NCBI GenBank assembly: GCA_021229015.1
Contig: CM037782.1
Coordinates: forward strand, 65,162,108-65,226,107
Direction of reading: 5' to 3'
Length of the DNA: 64,000 nucleotides
Source of the DNA: Solen grandis
Taxonomy: Eukaryota > Mollusca > Bivalvia > Adapedonta > Solenidae
The notes below the pieces were generated by a model that saw only the letters and a list, made by a program, of their open reading frames with translations, was not told the origin of the DNA and did no database searches. Shown here in pieces: positions 25,884 to 36,900 of the stretch. Within the stretch, counting starts at the first letter, position 1. Each line of letters opens with the position of its first letter. A program made the translations under genes and the position numbers.

Positions 25884-28800
25884 TTTATTTTTTTTTGGTG
25901 GGGGGGGGGGGGGGGGGAATAAAATATTCAAACAGTGCAATATGTAATAATTTTCCCGAGCACTTTCGACTATACAGTCTTCATCAGAGGAGTGTCAGAA
26001 TGACTATGAATTCAAAACATTAACTGTAAGAAAAATTATGACGTCATTAAGCACTTATGACGTTAATTATATATATGTTGCAAGTTTGTAGTCATCATTA
26101 TCATTATTGAGTTATCATTCTTGTGTACTGCACTCAGACCAATGAGATCTATCTACTATAAATGTTTAAGGCAACACTTCAAATACTTTACAAGTTATGC
26201 ACCACACAAGAATTAAATCCAAAAAAATAAACAAAGGGAAATAACTCCAAAAATACAACAGTTATCATTCTTGCACAATGCACTCCATGAGATCTTTCCA
26301 CCTGTGAGGTTTCAAAGTAATACCTCAAATACTTTTCGTGTTATGCTCCAGACAAAAATGAAGTCTGAGTATCAACAAAGGGCAAAAAAAAAAAGTTATC
26401 ATTCATGTGCCTGCACTCAGACCATTGAGATCTATGAAGTTTCAAGTCAACACCTCAAATACGTTTCGAGTTATGCCCCAGACAAAAATTAAGTCTGAAA
26501 ATTTACAAAGGGCAATAACTCAGAAAATATTAAAGTCAGAGTTATCATTCTTGTGCACTGCACTCCACCTCAATGTGATCTATCCATGTTTTAAGTTTCA
26601 AGGTGATACCTCAAATACTTTTTGAGTTATGGTCCGGACAAAAATAAAATCTCAGAATCAACAAAGGGTAATAACTCAGAAAATACGAAAGTCAGAGTTA
26701 TCATTCTTGTGCACTGCACTCCACCTCAATGTGATCTATCCATGTTTTAAGTTTCAAGGTGATACCTCAAATACTTTTCGAGTTATGCTCCGGACAAGAA
26801 AGTGTGACGCCGACGACACCGACGACGACGACGACGGACAAAGTGATCCCTATGTGTCTGCCATGCTATGCAGGCGACACAATAAATGGTCAGTCCTACT
26901 TGGATTTAATACAGTAAAGCTAAGCAGATTTATTTCCCTTCTACATATTTTCACCCCCTATAAATTTTCATTATTTATGTTGACATTCCAAATCCAAAGG
27001 GCAAGGCATCATATATCCTTTTAGAAGCAATCAACAATGGCTCAAGACCAGATATGAAAATGTCACGATGATAACCATGCAACTGTAACTTTAAAAACTA
27101 TAAAAGCACAAACCACTGACTCAATTCAAATAAGCATATGAAAATGTGTTCTTGTGAGATGCTGTCAAAGCATATGTAGTGTTCTACAACAAACCATGGT
27201 TGATTATAAGCTAACATTGCACTGGAAAAAAAGACTATTACATGTATCAGATTATCCACTTGTTGTTGATTTATCCCTTAATATCCTGATGGTGGAAATT
27301 TGTGCAACTTTGTCCAAAATAACAACATAATATACAAAATAAACCAGAAACCCCCACCCCTCCCCCCCAAAAAACCCCCCAGAGCTGGAATTATTCAGGA
27401 GTAACTCATAATATTCCTGGAAAAGTTAATATATAAAGTATATGATAAACTGAGATCAGCATGAGACCAAGGTGACCCACCTTTGTTGGTTTGTATGACT
27501 GGCTTGACGAGGGTGATGTGCTGGGCTGAGGTCCGCACCAGGTGGTTCAAGAGGGAGATGGTGTCACACACTACAGACACAGGGGACGCGGGCGCGATAC
27601 ATGAACACAGGAATGGGATACACTGGAAATACACATTTTTTTTTTCTGTGTGTGTTCACAAAGGCTAAAGTAAAAAAAGTGTCTTAAGAGGCACTTGACA
27701 AAAAAAGTTAAAATGACATCTCTGAATATATAAATGATGTTTTATTAGTACTGGAATGTGACTATGGCATAATGTCACCTCTGAACATAACATAAACATT
27801 ACTTTTTCTCTTATTTTCTTTCCTTCCATTAATTGTTAATGTGACAATTTCACAGGGTCCTTTCAATTTTCTCTCTTAACTGCTGAATTTTTTTTCTTGA
27901 GCGATAAGTAAGTACATATACAATAAGTCCTACTGATCTTTATGGCTAGCCAAACAGATAAAATGGCTGTTTAAGGTAAAGCCCCTGTAATGGTTCCGCT
28001 ACATTTTGGACCCCTTGGCCTTTCACAGAGATAACCAAGGTTTCCTTATGATTCATTAGGGTACCTTGGTTATCTTGGTAGAGGTTTAACTATACTGGAA
28101 GTGAATCACAGGGCATAAACACTAAGTAGTTCTGACAGTGTGCTTAAAACCCTATACAGTGGTCACGCGATTCCTCAATGTGGCGATTCATTGAATACCG
28201 GCGATGACTCGAGCTACAAGCCCGGCCCCTTGATTTAGCCCTTCTTATTCTATATAAATTTATGGGCGATTCTTCAAACATGCGATTTTGGATTCCTCGA
28301 GCTCCGTCCTTGGTCACTAGATAGTATATCCTATATGATTTCTCTGCGATCTCTCGAAGTCGATATCTTTGACAACCATACTACATGTCCCTGTAATTAA
28401 CACCTTGGTCGAGATGGTTTTCATGAGAGTACATTGGTGAGTCGTAATATCAACACGGCCATGAAGAAAGCAATTTCACATCTACTGATCATGTAACAAA
28501 CTGTGACGGGTCTGCATGATTAATCATTTGTCATTAAAGGAGATGATTTTGTTTGTTTGTTTGTTGTTCCTTTTCTCTGTAATCATTAATTTGGAGAACC
28601 ACGGTATAATTTTAAGTTTTTATTACAAGAATATGAAAAATACGCAATGCCGCCATATACACAAACTAAAACAAAGGATTTCAATCAAATTATCGGTAAA
28701 AAAAAGAACTTATTTCTGACTTAATTCTCACAATGAATGTTATTATCCTGTTATTTTTGTTTTTTAAACATATCTTATGTTTATAAAGCATTATTAAAGG

Positions 28801-31161
28801 CTTAACGTAACAAAATAATTACTGAAAAGACGATGTTAAGGTATCAATAAATGTAAATGTATTGAACTTTGACACATAAATGATTCCTCGAATATGGCGA
28901 TTCTTCGAGTTTTTTAGCAGATCCCGTCCGACCTCGAGGAATCACCACATCATCAGTGATACCCACCTTCAGCTCCTTGACAATGGAGCAGAACTGGTCA
29001 ATAAAGCTACTGTTGCTAAGGACGAGGCGGGAAATAAGCCCCATGGGAGTCTCAAGTTGGTCGTCTTTCAGGTACTTCTGACAAGCGTACATCAGTCGCC
29101 CTAGTAACTTGTGGGAATGTAGACACCTGCATTAAAATGTTTATATATTTTCTTATCAATAATTGAAATTAAACCAGAATAATCTGTTGTAAATAATGAA
29201 GACCCTCGTTACTTCACCTCAATGCAACAATGTGAAACTAGAGCTATCAATGAAGGTGATTAATACCCCCACAAAATGCTCTGATACAGGAGAAGCCAGA
29301 GTCCAGCTGGAGCACATATAAGAACCTGTATACATAGTATATTGGTTATGATAGTAAGTAATAAGTAAGTAAAGTTTTTATTTAAAGTGGATAGAGAGTC
29401 AGTTATGGTTGTTTGGCACAGTAGTTTAAAAGTGTAGTTACAGTTCTTGGACACTGCACTTCTATTCGCCATCTGTTTTTATTTTAAGTTTCAAGTAAAT
29501 ACCATGTATGATATCAGATATCAGAGTTATGTTCAGGGCAAGAAAAAAAAAAACAACAGTTCTGGGACACTGCACTTTTCCTAGTCACCATCTGTTTACA
29601 TTTAAAGTTTCATGTTTATATATCTTGTATAATTTTCAAGTTATGTTCCAGACAAGAAAGGGAGATAATTCAAAAATGGGACCAGGGCAATAACTCTGCC
29701 ATCCTTGAGACAACTCAAGTGAAAATTATGTCACACACCTCTCCAGCTGATTATCAATGCACACACAAAATTTGAACTGAATCTGAAAAGAAATGTAGAA
29801 GAAGTTCGCATAACAAGATATTCTGAGTCGAATCAGGGGCAATTACTCCATAATCCTTGTGCGAATAAACGTGAAATTTGCATCTTGCACATCTACTGCT
29901 CCTGATAAATATTTAAGCCAAGTATCATGTGAATTGGACTAAAAGTTAAGGAGGAGTTCAACGGACAAGACTTTTCAAGTTGATTCAGGGGCAATAACTC
30001 TGTAATCCTTGTGTGAATGAACGTGAAATTTGCGTCATGCACATCTACTGCTCCTGATGATTATTTATGCCAAGTATCAGTTTAATCAGACTGAAAGTGA
30101 AGGAGGAATTCACCGGCCAAGATTTTGCAGACCGACTGACCAACAGGCTGATTCCAGTATATCCCCTTCAAACTTTGTTTTCAGGGGTATAAAGATACGG
30201 ATTTTTTTTGTAAAACTGGATTGAATAATGAATGTAGTTCCTATATAGTCCCATTTCACTATGTTTTATTATATGTTTATATAATTATTTAAAGCAAAGG
30301 ATTTTATTATTCCACTTCTCCAAGACATAAGAACAATTTTTATCTGCATTGTGTCTCCAAAGCAACGAAGGTAGCAGTTTTCTATTTTAAGCAACAGTAA
30401 CCTTGACCATAATCCCATCTATCCCAAGTATAAACTATCAAACTATCTTTTTTTTCTTTGCCACAGATGTCTGTAGAAAATGAGCTACAATACTGTATGA
30501 GTAACAAAGGAAACCCTAATCAGACAGGAGCTGTCTGATCTGGGTCTGCTTTGTTTGCCTATGCATCAAAATGAGTCTAAATGAAGTACAGGATTAAAGC
30601 TAACAAAATAGAGCAAGGTGCACATAGCTTTGAATTTTTTTTCAAGAATATTTTCACCAAAGAAGTGTCTTTTATACAAGTTAATCTATAAAAGGTCTTT
30701 GTCATAAGCCATTACTTACATCTGAATTTCTCCGAGGAGCTCTTCGTTGGTGTCAACCGCAAATGGGAAGCAACAGATTTGGGTGATTTGTAGAATTAGG
30801 TCAACTGCAAGTTGAGGACCCTCTGTATTGAAACTGGAAAAACAGGAAATAGTAAATAGAGAAGAAATAGGGACGATTTACAATGGAACTGAAAAATAGA
30901 AATGGAAAGACTGAAAGAGTATTACAGGGAAGATTTACAGTCAGTTTCTATAATGGAACTGGAAAATAGGTAAAATGCAAAAAATGAGACCTTCATTAAG
31001 AGAAAACAGTTGAAATAAGAATCAAATTAGAAATGTGATATATGAAAATCATGTTACCTCTTGTACAGTGAGGCTAGGAACTCCTTCCTCAGCAAGTGTA
31101 TGAGTGTAAGCATCACTATGCTGTCTGACACAGCTAGATTTGGAATACACTGCTGTGTCTC
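14599..31161 (-). CDS. STK36: STK36 (Fused-type Ser/Thr kinase), C-terminal ARM-repeat region only
   Basis: Nine minus-strand exons with matching phases: 31161-31058, 30833-30720, 29126-28967, 27622-27481, 25134-24950, 23558-23429, 21739-21667, 20567-20471 and 14796-14599 (TAA). Together they encode 400 residues. Hallmarks are LLGNLMKH, the helical-repeat stretch GASYAVGNAAFHNDHLYLKM, NAACALGNLG split across an intron, and PNLVQTACHDSHPSVQISAL. The tail CNRLIQLLQNNTHS resembles the vertebrate STK36 C-terminus. These are armadillo-like repeats followed by a Ser/Thr-rich linker. STK36/Fused acts in Hedgehog signalling and, in vertebrates, in building the motile-cilium central pair. The N-terminal kinase domain should lie above 31161 on this strand but is absent. 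Instead a repeat, a DIRS-like fragment, the N gap and another gene's exons follow. The first exon starts in phase 0. Introns are packed with transposons. Confidence 0.9.
14876..19750. repeat. large composite repeat with ~850-bp tandem units (STK36 last intron)
   Basis: Starts with two hairpin ends (GGTTTTCGCatcgcttGCGAAAACC at 14878 and a variant at 14934) and ends 'gatatcgcgattgcgattct'. Between them are about five degenerate units starting near 15140, 15990, 16821, 17307 and 18160, with a sixth partial one from 19006. A second head-like junction lies at 17118-17170. Each unit carries 'gatcggacttgatttggtca', 'acggcagtccaaagtttgat' and a CCGCTAGGGGGCGC-like core. A separate ~185-bp duplication occupies 19350-19735. 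Short ORFs in the units are not conserved in frame and look non-coding. Confidence 0.85.
19751..20470. other. intronic sequence below the 20471 donor of STK36
   Basis: AT-rich intron beside the GTGAGT donor of the 97-nt exon. No element boundary or coding signal recognised. Confidence 0.35.
20671..21114. mobile_element. TTAA-flanked MITE, AAGCAGCTT family, copy 1
   Basis: Bounded by TTAAAGCAGCTT and AAGCTGCTTTAA, 444 bp. The interior 'tacatctatcaatacccatc', 'cctatatttagatt' and 'gcgctagcttcat' recurs in the copy at 25213-25694. The TTAA ends suggest piggyBac- or Kolobok-type transposition. Confidence 0.85.
21231..21512. mobile_element. short repeat with ATACCCCCA / TGGGGGTAT ends
   Basis: The left 'gataaatacccccatatacc' and right 'tatctgggggtataatgata' are imperfect inverted ends. 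The interior holds 'gggccataactcattcaaag' and 'caacagacagacggac', phrases shared with the repeat at 29230-30195. Confidence 0.6.
21928..23396. repeat. long degenerate tandem repeat element, ~180-bp units
   Basis: Begins 'agagctgtcagaggacagca' then GCTCGACTATTC, and ends GAATAGTCGAGC, giving 12-bp inverted ends. About seven degenerate units contain 'ttgcatgcaaaactttaacc', 'aaaggggccataa' and 'gttatctaccttg'. A CG-rich run 'caacgccgacgccgacgcc' precedes the right end. It nearly fills one STK36 intron and stops 33 bp below the exon at 23429. Confidence 0.85.
23715..23922. mobile_element. TTAACCCTTTACCTCATG MITE (STK36 intron)
   Basis: The left end TTAACCCTTTACCTCATG and right end AAAGGGTTAA are flanked by TTAA. 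The interior 'tgagctacaatattgtatg' and 'ctgtctgatctgggtctgct' recurs near 30480-30550, which is a decayed second copy. Confidence 0.75.
25213..25694. mobile_element. TTAA-flanked MITE, AAGCAGCTT family, copy 2
   Basis: TTAAAGCAGCTT at 25213 and GAGCTGCTTTAA ending at 25694; the interior is collinear with the copy at 20671. It lies in the adjacent STK36 intron, immediately upstream of the exon at 25134. Confidence 0.85.
25705..26890. mobile_element. TIR-bounded degenerate tandem-repeat element
   Basis: The left TGTGTCGCCTGCAT (about 25730) and right ATGCAGGCGACACA (about 26868) are perfect 14-bp inverted repeats. Inside are about five degenerate ~150-bp units ('gttatcattcttgtgcactg', 'tttcaaggtgatacctcaaa', 'cgagttatgctccgga') and a GAC/GCC-rich run before the right end. 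A (CA)n(TA)n tract followed by a long G run sits at 25842-25918. No coding sequence. Confidence 0.8.
26891..27480. other. STK36 intron
   Basis: AT-rich, with a C-rich tract at 27350-27382. Nothing coding is seen. Confidence 0.35.
28158..28948. mobile_element. putative element with GATTCCTCGA ends
   Basis: The left 'ggtcacgcgattcctc' and the right end, reversed, 'gtggtgattcctcgaggtc' are imperfect inverted repeats. The word 'cgattcttcgag/cgattcctc' occurs several times near both ends. It lies in an STK36 intron 18 bp from the exon at 28967. Confidence 0.45.
29230..30195. mobile_element. degenerate repeat element in an STK36 intron
   Basis: Left 'gtgattaatacccccacaaa', right 'tcaggggtataaag'. 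Inside are paired copies of 'gattcaggggcaataactc' and 'tgcacatctactgctcctga' plus 'gttctgggacactgcacttt'. The phrases are typical of the other bivalve-type repeats here. Confidence 0.6.
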
Positions 31162-31204
31162 CTGGAATACACAATATATGTATGGCATATGTGTAACACA
31201 TGTT

Positions 31205-31860
31205 GCAAGTGTAAACAAGAGGGCCATAGAGGCCCTGAATTGCTCAACTGAGTATAGGGTTACCCAAGGAATATCTGTACTAAAACATTTTGAAATCTGG
31301 CCAGTTGTTTTGAAGGAGATGATTTTTAAAGTTTTCATATTTTTTTCTTTTCATTGCCATGGCAACCAGAGTTCTACATATATCAAGTTTATTTTTAAAA
31401 AAAACTGTGAAGGTTCACCCAAGGATCATCCCTGCCAAGTTTCATCAAATTCTGTCCAGTGGTTTCAGAGGAGATGTCAATTAAAGTTTTCACTCTATAC
31501 ATATAAGGCAAATTAGCCCCGCCTCTGGCGACCACGTTTTTTAACGAATCGGAATAATTTAAGTAATCTTGGTAGAGGGTTATCCAAGGAACATCTGTAT
31601 TAGTTTTCATGATTTCTTTCTTTCCATTGCCATGGCAACCAGAGTTCTACATATATCAAGTTTATTTTATGAACTTTTGTGAAGGTTCACCCAAGGATCA
31701 TCCCTGCCAAGTTAAATCAAATTCTGTCCAGCGGTTTCAGAGGAGATGCCGTTTAAAGATTTCACTATATACATATAAGGCAAATTAGCCCCTCCCCTGG
31801 TGGCCATGTTTTTTTATGGAACATCTGTACTTAAAAAATAAACTGGGCTATCATGTAACC
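31205..31860. repeat. ~310-bp degenerate repeat element carrying X-box palindromes (inverted relative to 46410-47340)
   Basis: About two units containing 'gttcacccaaggatcatccc', 'attgccatggcaaccagagt' and 'ggcaaattagccc'. The same family lies in opposite orientation at 46410-47340. It directly abuts the 5'-most STK36 exon. Confidence 0.75.
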
Positions 31861-32198
31861 AATGGTTGACCAAGTTAACACGAAAGAGAATACTGTTTGT
31901 GATACTGTTTGTGAGCAGTTAAGCAAGTCATAAATGGAGAATAAATAATTATGCTTATTGTTTCTCTACAATACAGCCGGTTTATTTTAGCAGAGCCCAG
32001 ATTTTGCTTATTTTAAGGGAGGCAACTCCTAAATCTTACTTTTAATTTGTCTACATGTTGCCTCCCTTTGTTACAATTTATTTGGAATCCCAAATAGGAA
32101 GTTGCTCCAGAGTAATCTCCCTTCTCCATGGCAGCAATTCTGAGGGAAAGGATAAAATTTTCCAAATTTAAAATCTACAAAAATCAGAACAATCAGAA

Positions 32199-32664
32199 TG
32201 CCTAGAAAGGCAAAAGAAGGATCAAAGAAAAGGAAAAGATCCAGGTCACCTTCTCCACCTGATCAGCAAGAAAGAATTGACTTATTGGCAGAGCATGGAG
32301 GGGGAAAGGTCAGGTGAGAAAATGGTGGATTTTGAAACCATAATTCAGGAATCATTAGTCTTGCCTGCTACAGATGGTAAATTATCCCATCCTACACTGT
32401 CTTTAGGAGACAGTGATGATCCTGAAAAGGTTAGGTGTGGCGGGGATAAATTGGGTTCACATATCCCAGAGCATGTAAAGACAAAAATAAAGCAAAATGG
32501 CTACATCAATCTATCAATTCTACTCAAGGGTGGAGTTGAGCTGATGGAGATCCAGAATGGCTCAATCTTGGGTGTTGATGAGAATGGTCACATTGTGACA
32601 AAGTCAAAATCGTCAGCAGAAAAGGTGGACACCATTGAGAAATGGTCCGATGCATTCTTGATCT
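32199..32664 (+). pseudogene. DIRS/Ngaro-like retroelement ORF1 fragment, frameshifted and cut by the gap
   Basis: An ATG at 32199 opens a basic leader (MPRKAKEGSKKRKRSRSPSP) that stops at TGA after 40 codons. One frame over, the reading continues as KMVDFETIIQESL and on to IPEHVKTKIKQNGYINLSIL and TIEKWSDAFLI, where the N run begins. The shift falls in GGAGGGGGAAAGG. The 'IKxxGYINLxxLL...W..AF' pattern resembles the gag-like ORF1 of tyrosine-recombinase retroelements in cnidarians and molluscs; this assignment is from memory and moderate. No recombinase or RT is visible on the far side of the gap. Confidence 0.5.
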
Positions 32665-32764
32665 NNNNNNNNNNNNNNNNNNNNNNNNNNNNNNNNNNNN
32701 NNNNNNNNNNNNNNNNNNNNNNNNNNNNNNNNNNNNNNNNNNNNNNNNNNNNNNNNNNNNNNNN
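32665..32764. other. assembly gap (100 Ns)
   Basis: Exactly 100 N, the usual placeholder for a scaffold join of unknown size. It interrupts the DIRS-like fragment and separates two incomplete host genes. Confidence 0.99.
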
Positions 32765-33447
32765 TTTAAAACAGGATCTTACAACTTACATTATGACTAG
32801 TTTCGGAATTGGATCAGTGCTTTGAACTTGGGAGAATCATGAAGAAACTTACCCTCAACTGGGCTCAGACAAAGTCAATGTGCACTACAGATTGTATACT
32901 TGGGTTTAATGTCCCACCTACAGTTTATCAGTCATCTGGGACTTTTGTCTACATTAGACAAACAAAGCACTGTCTCACACACTCTTCATATGGTCTGTAC
33001 ACATCACAAATTATGTTGTCAATGGCATAGGGATTACTTTCAAAAATATCCAAATATGGTAGTAAACTTGTTCATTTGTACATCCCTTCTTAAATGTTAA
33101 TAAATTTAATTATAAAAGCCACTAAAACTATCACTAGTGGTGATTATTTTCCCCCATTATACAATCAATGACTCAACAATTATGAAATATACATGTATTG
33201 AACATTTAGTAAAATGGGGCATGACAGAATTACATGGTGAGGGCTTGGTGCATAACATTTGTAACAGCTGCTTTATCTATATGTACAGTTGTACCTGTAT
33301 TAGCTATCACTTGTACTATGAGGTCAACCAGCATTTAGTGGTCAGTTTTAATATTTCCAAATTATAGCATTTTGTTATATATTTGATCTTCATTTCGCAG
33401 TCACATCTGTTAAGCAGTTGCTTTCTTTTGTACCCTTGACTGACTGC
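32765..33447. other. spacer after the gap
   Basis: No continuation of the DIRS-like ORF and no papain-type peptidase or kinase exon can be seen. AT-rich, non-repetitive by eye. Confidence 0.4.
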
Positions 33448-33677
33448 TTAACCCTTTCCCTCATATAGACTGATTTTGACGCACTCAATAGGTACCACAT
33501 AAAGCCTGATCTGCAGAAAACCACAGTTAAACCTTACCAAATTTAATTGTTAAAATCCTCATTTCCAGACCACTGAGGAGCAGCGAGCAGCATAAAACCT
33601 GATCAGCCTGCGAGTTACTCGCTACTCGCTCCTCGCTCGTTACTTTTCATGGTGTCCTCTATGAGGGAAAGGGTGAA
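33448..33677. mobile_element. TTAACCCTTTCCCTCATA MITE, copy A
   Basis: Left TTAACCCTTTCCCTCATATA, right end mutated (TATGAGGGAAAGGGTGAA). The interior 'cataaagcctgatctgcaga' is shared with copies at 36495 and 39234. Confidence 0.85.
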
Positions 33678-33949
33678 GACAGGTTTAACTGTAGTTCCAA
33701 TAGTTCTGTATCAAGCTCTCAATGTAGATTCCAATATAATCCCTTCACATGATCTTCAATTAAGGTTTCTTTGTGCAATAGACAGGAGGAAATCTTAATT
33801 TACTGAGAAACCTTACTCCTACTTCCCCCCTTCTGCAATGTCTTCCCAAATAGGGCAAGAAGTCCTTCCCTAATGCAAAAAAAAAAAAAATCCTAATAAT
33901 ACTGCTAAAAAAAACAAAAACTTCAAAGATATGGCCAAGATGTACTTAC

Positions 33950-36900
33950 TAGATGGGGGCTCAAACATGGACTCTGGGATCGGGGTTTGCATGAACTGGA
34001 AGTAGTCCAGGACATACTTGTCGAAGTGTGACCCAAGCAGGGAGTCAAATCCCATCATCTCATATCTGACGGGCTTTGCCTCGCTAGAGGTCACCCACAT
34101 CGTGTAGACATTCTTCTTGTGACCCGTGATATTGGTCATCTGCCACTCATCACAGGGCTGGCCGTTAACCATCACACCTGTCTTGCCTTTCTGATAAACA
34201 AATACGATAAAGGATAAAGATTACGTGACCTTGACACACTCACATGATGTTGTCCTTGATTGAGGACAATATGTTACACATGATCAGAGGGTGACAGTGT
34301 TTGTAAGAAACCACAAGTTAATCACTCTGTTGTGTTATAAACCAAAAGGGACAGACAATTGAATTTAAATTTCGTTTCAGCCCTAAATGAAAAGGAATTA
34401 AAGTCATAAAGATAGATGAACACATCTTTAATGCAGATTGATCCCAGTCTTGCATCACTGACTACATAAAAATGATAATTTATGTTTAACGAAAATCTAC
34501 AGATTTGTTATACGAGATACAATCACTAGCTACAACTCCTGGCCCTGTGTTCTCTAAAATATATGTGTTACTTAAGTATGATTTTCATATTCAAGCTATG
34601 CCAATTAGTTTCTATTGGGATTTGAGCATGATATTCGATATTTGAGCCTGATATCACACTTAAGTATTTAGGAGAACATGAGGCCTTGACTCAACAAAAA
34701 GATATTGCTGTGATTTTTTTTACCTATGTACCATGCATCACAGATGCAATGTTCCCTCTATGGATGCAATATTTTAATATAGGTAAAATGCTATTGAAAT
34801 TTAAGTAGAATTCGATACTATCCATACTGGAACTTAAAATCATTTTTAGCCTAGTGAGTCCTAACAGTCACGTATCAAAATATGCTAAAACTATATCGAT
34901 TTTCTTTCATGGGACAAGAAGCAGTGAGATGATACAGGACAGAACAACACATGATTCATATATGACCCCACACTACTTTGTGAAGTGACTCATTCAAGTG
35001 AGGCTACCTTTTCCCATGTAAGTTCTATAAAGGAAAGACTGGTATAAACCAGAAACTGAACATAACTTGCAGGTTTATCACACTGATTCTCTTTGTTTCC
35101 TTGGTGTATAAAAGAAATCAAGTATTTTGTATCAAACTTGTTGAAAAGCCTACCTTGAAACCAGTCAAGTCAGGAAGTATATTCTGTACTGTGACTGGCG
35201 CATCTGACTCTCCGGCCACCTTGAAGCACATGACCTTGTTCTTGACCTGGTAGGTGGTAAGTGGCGCCACCTTGTAGCTGTTCCCAAACTGGCCCTGGTC
35301 AGCCCGCTGCATTGTCATCACCATACCTGTGATTCAGTGACATGACTTGCCATCAGTCTTCAATAGTTAGTAACTTATACAATCTTGTAACACGCATTTT
35401 AGTAACATTTTGACAGATTTTGTAATTACTACTGTGTCTTTTAATCTGTCAAATGGGTTCATGCTAATTTTGACAATCAAATATTGATATATTAGTATAT
35501 TATTATAATAATATGAAAATAGTATACCCTAAATGAGAAATTCATACTCCACACACTGCATGGCACGACATAGAGATGTGGAATGAAACCCCAGCAGTCA
35601 AATTATTCAGACATAGAGCCAACCAGAAATACCTATTTGATTATTCTGAACACAAGTAATGGAGCTACACTTTTTTTATGACTTTGTTGCTGCCAGAGAT
35701 CAAACCCACTACTTCCAAATTCTGGAACAGACAATCAACAACATGCCCACTAGCACAAGTTTACATAATGCAAAAAAAGCCATATCTCACAACTGTATCA
35801 AACCAATGTGTCTCACTCACCACCATAGTAATCAATTCTGCTGCGTTTGTTGGTGGCATCAAAGTACCCACTGAATGGCTCAACAATCTCAGCATATGGC
35901 AACTTGAGTGTTCCCTGGACACTGTACACATCACTCCAGCTGGGGGCAGTATCCTTTACCCTTGGCAAGGCAGCTGCCACCACTGGAAAACAAAAACAGC
36001 AAGTTGTGCATTGACAGAGTGTGCTTAGAAAATCATGAATCTAAATAAGAAAAGAGGACATCTCCAAGTGAATGGTAAGAAAATAATATTTATCAATTTT
36101 TCCTTCAAAGTAACAACTTCTCTTAAAAAGTGCAATCTTTTAAAATACCAAGAAAAATCAGTCTGAAGTACATGTTTTTTCCCTAATTCTCTAAAATATC
36201 AGTTTATTACAATACATTTTATACATCATTAAAATCAAGGAAAAAGACATCCAGTCGGGTTTTATCTTTAAAAATCTTATTCAAAAGATGAAATAATTTT
36301 AGTAATCAAACTGATTATACAATGTTGCTATCATTATTTAGAACATATCAAAGATCATTTACTTCACTCATCCGACCCTCCACTTGAGTATGACACATAC
36401 AAGATGCATTTTATGGCCATGTTTTCCCCAAGTGGCACTAGGCATACAAGTAGTACATGTACTTCATATTGTAAAGCTACAGACCAGTTAGACCTTAACC
36501 CTTTCCCTCATATATACTCATTTTGACGCCCTCAAAAGGTATCACATAAAGCCTGATCTGCAGAAAACCACAGTTAAACCTTACCAAATTTAATTATAAA
36601 GTCCTCATTTCCAGACCACTGAGGAGCAGCGAACAGCATAAAACCTGATCAGCCTGCGAGTTACTCGCAGGCTGATCTGGTTTTATGCTGTTCGCATAGG
36701 TCTTTTCATGGTTTCCTCTATGAGGGAAAGGGTTAAAGTCACCTTTAGCATGTGAATACTTACGAATACACTATTATTTAAGTACTGATGTTTAGTAAGA
36801 GCATTGTTACATTTACACCTTGAACTTTGAGTTTTACCCCAGCTATATCTTCATGATGATATTTTGTTAAATTATTTAGATGTCAAAGACCCAACTTCTT

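Noticed and set aside
25701..26625. ORFs containing HTHTHT or poly-Gly and the repeated 'VNTSNTFRVM' phrase
   Set aside because: Translations of microsatellite and degenerate tandem repeat DNA.
31061..31516. 151-codon plus-strand ORF
   Set aside because: Antisense to an STK36 exon and extends into the X-box repeat.
31161..34190. A real STK36-proteinase fusion gene
   Set aside because: Exon phases do not match (phase 1 to phase 0), the gap lies between, and both proteins lack their catalytic domains.
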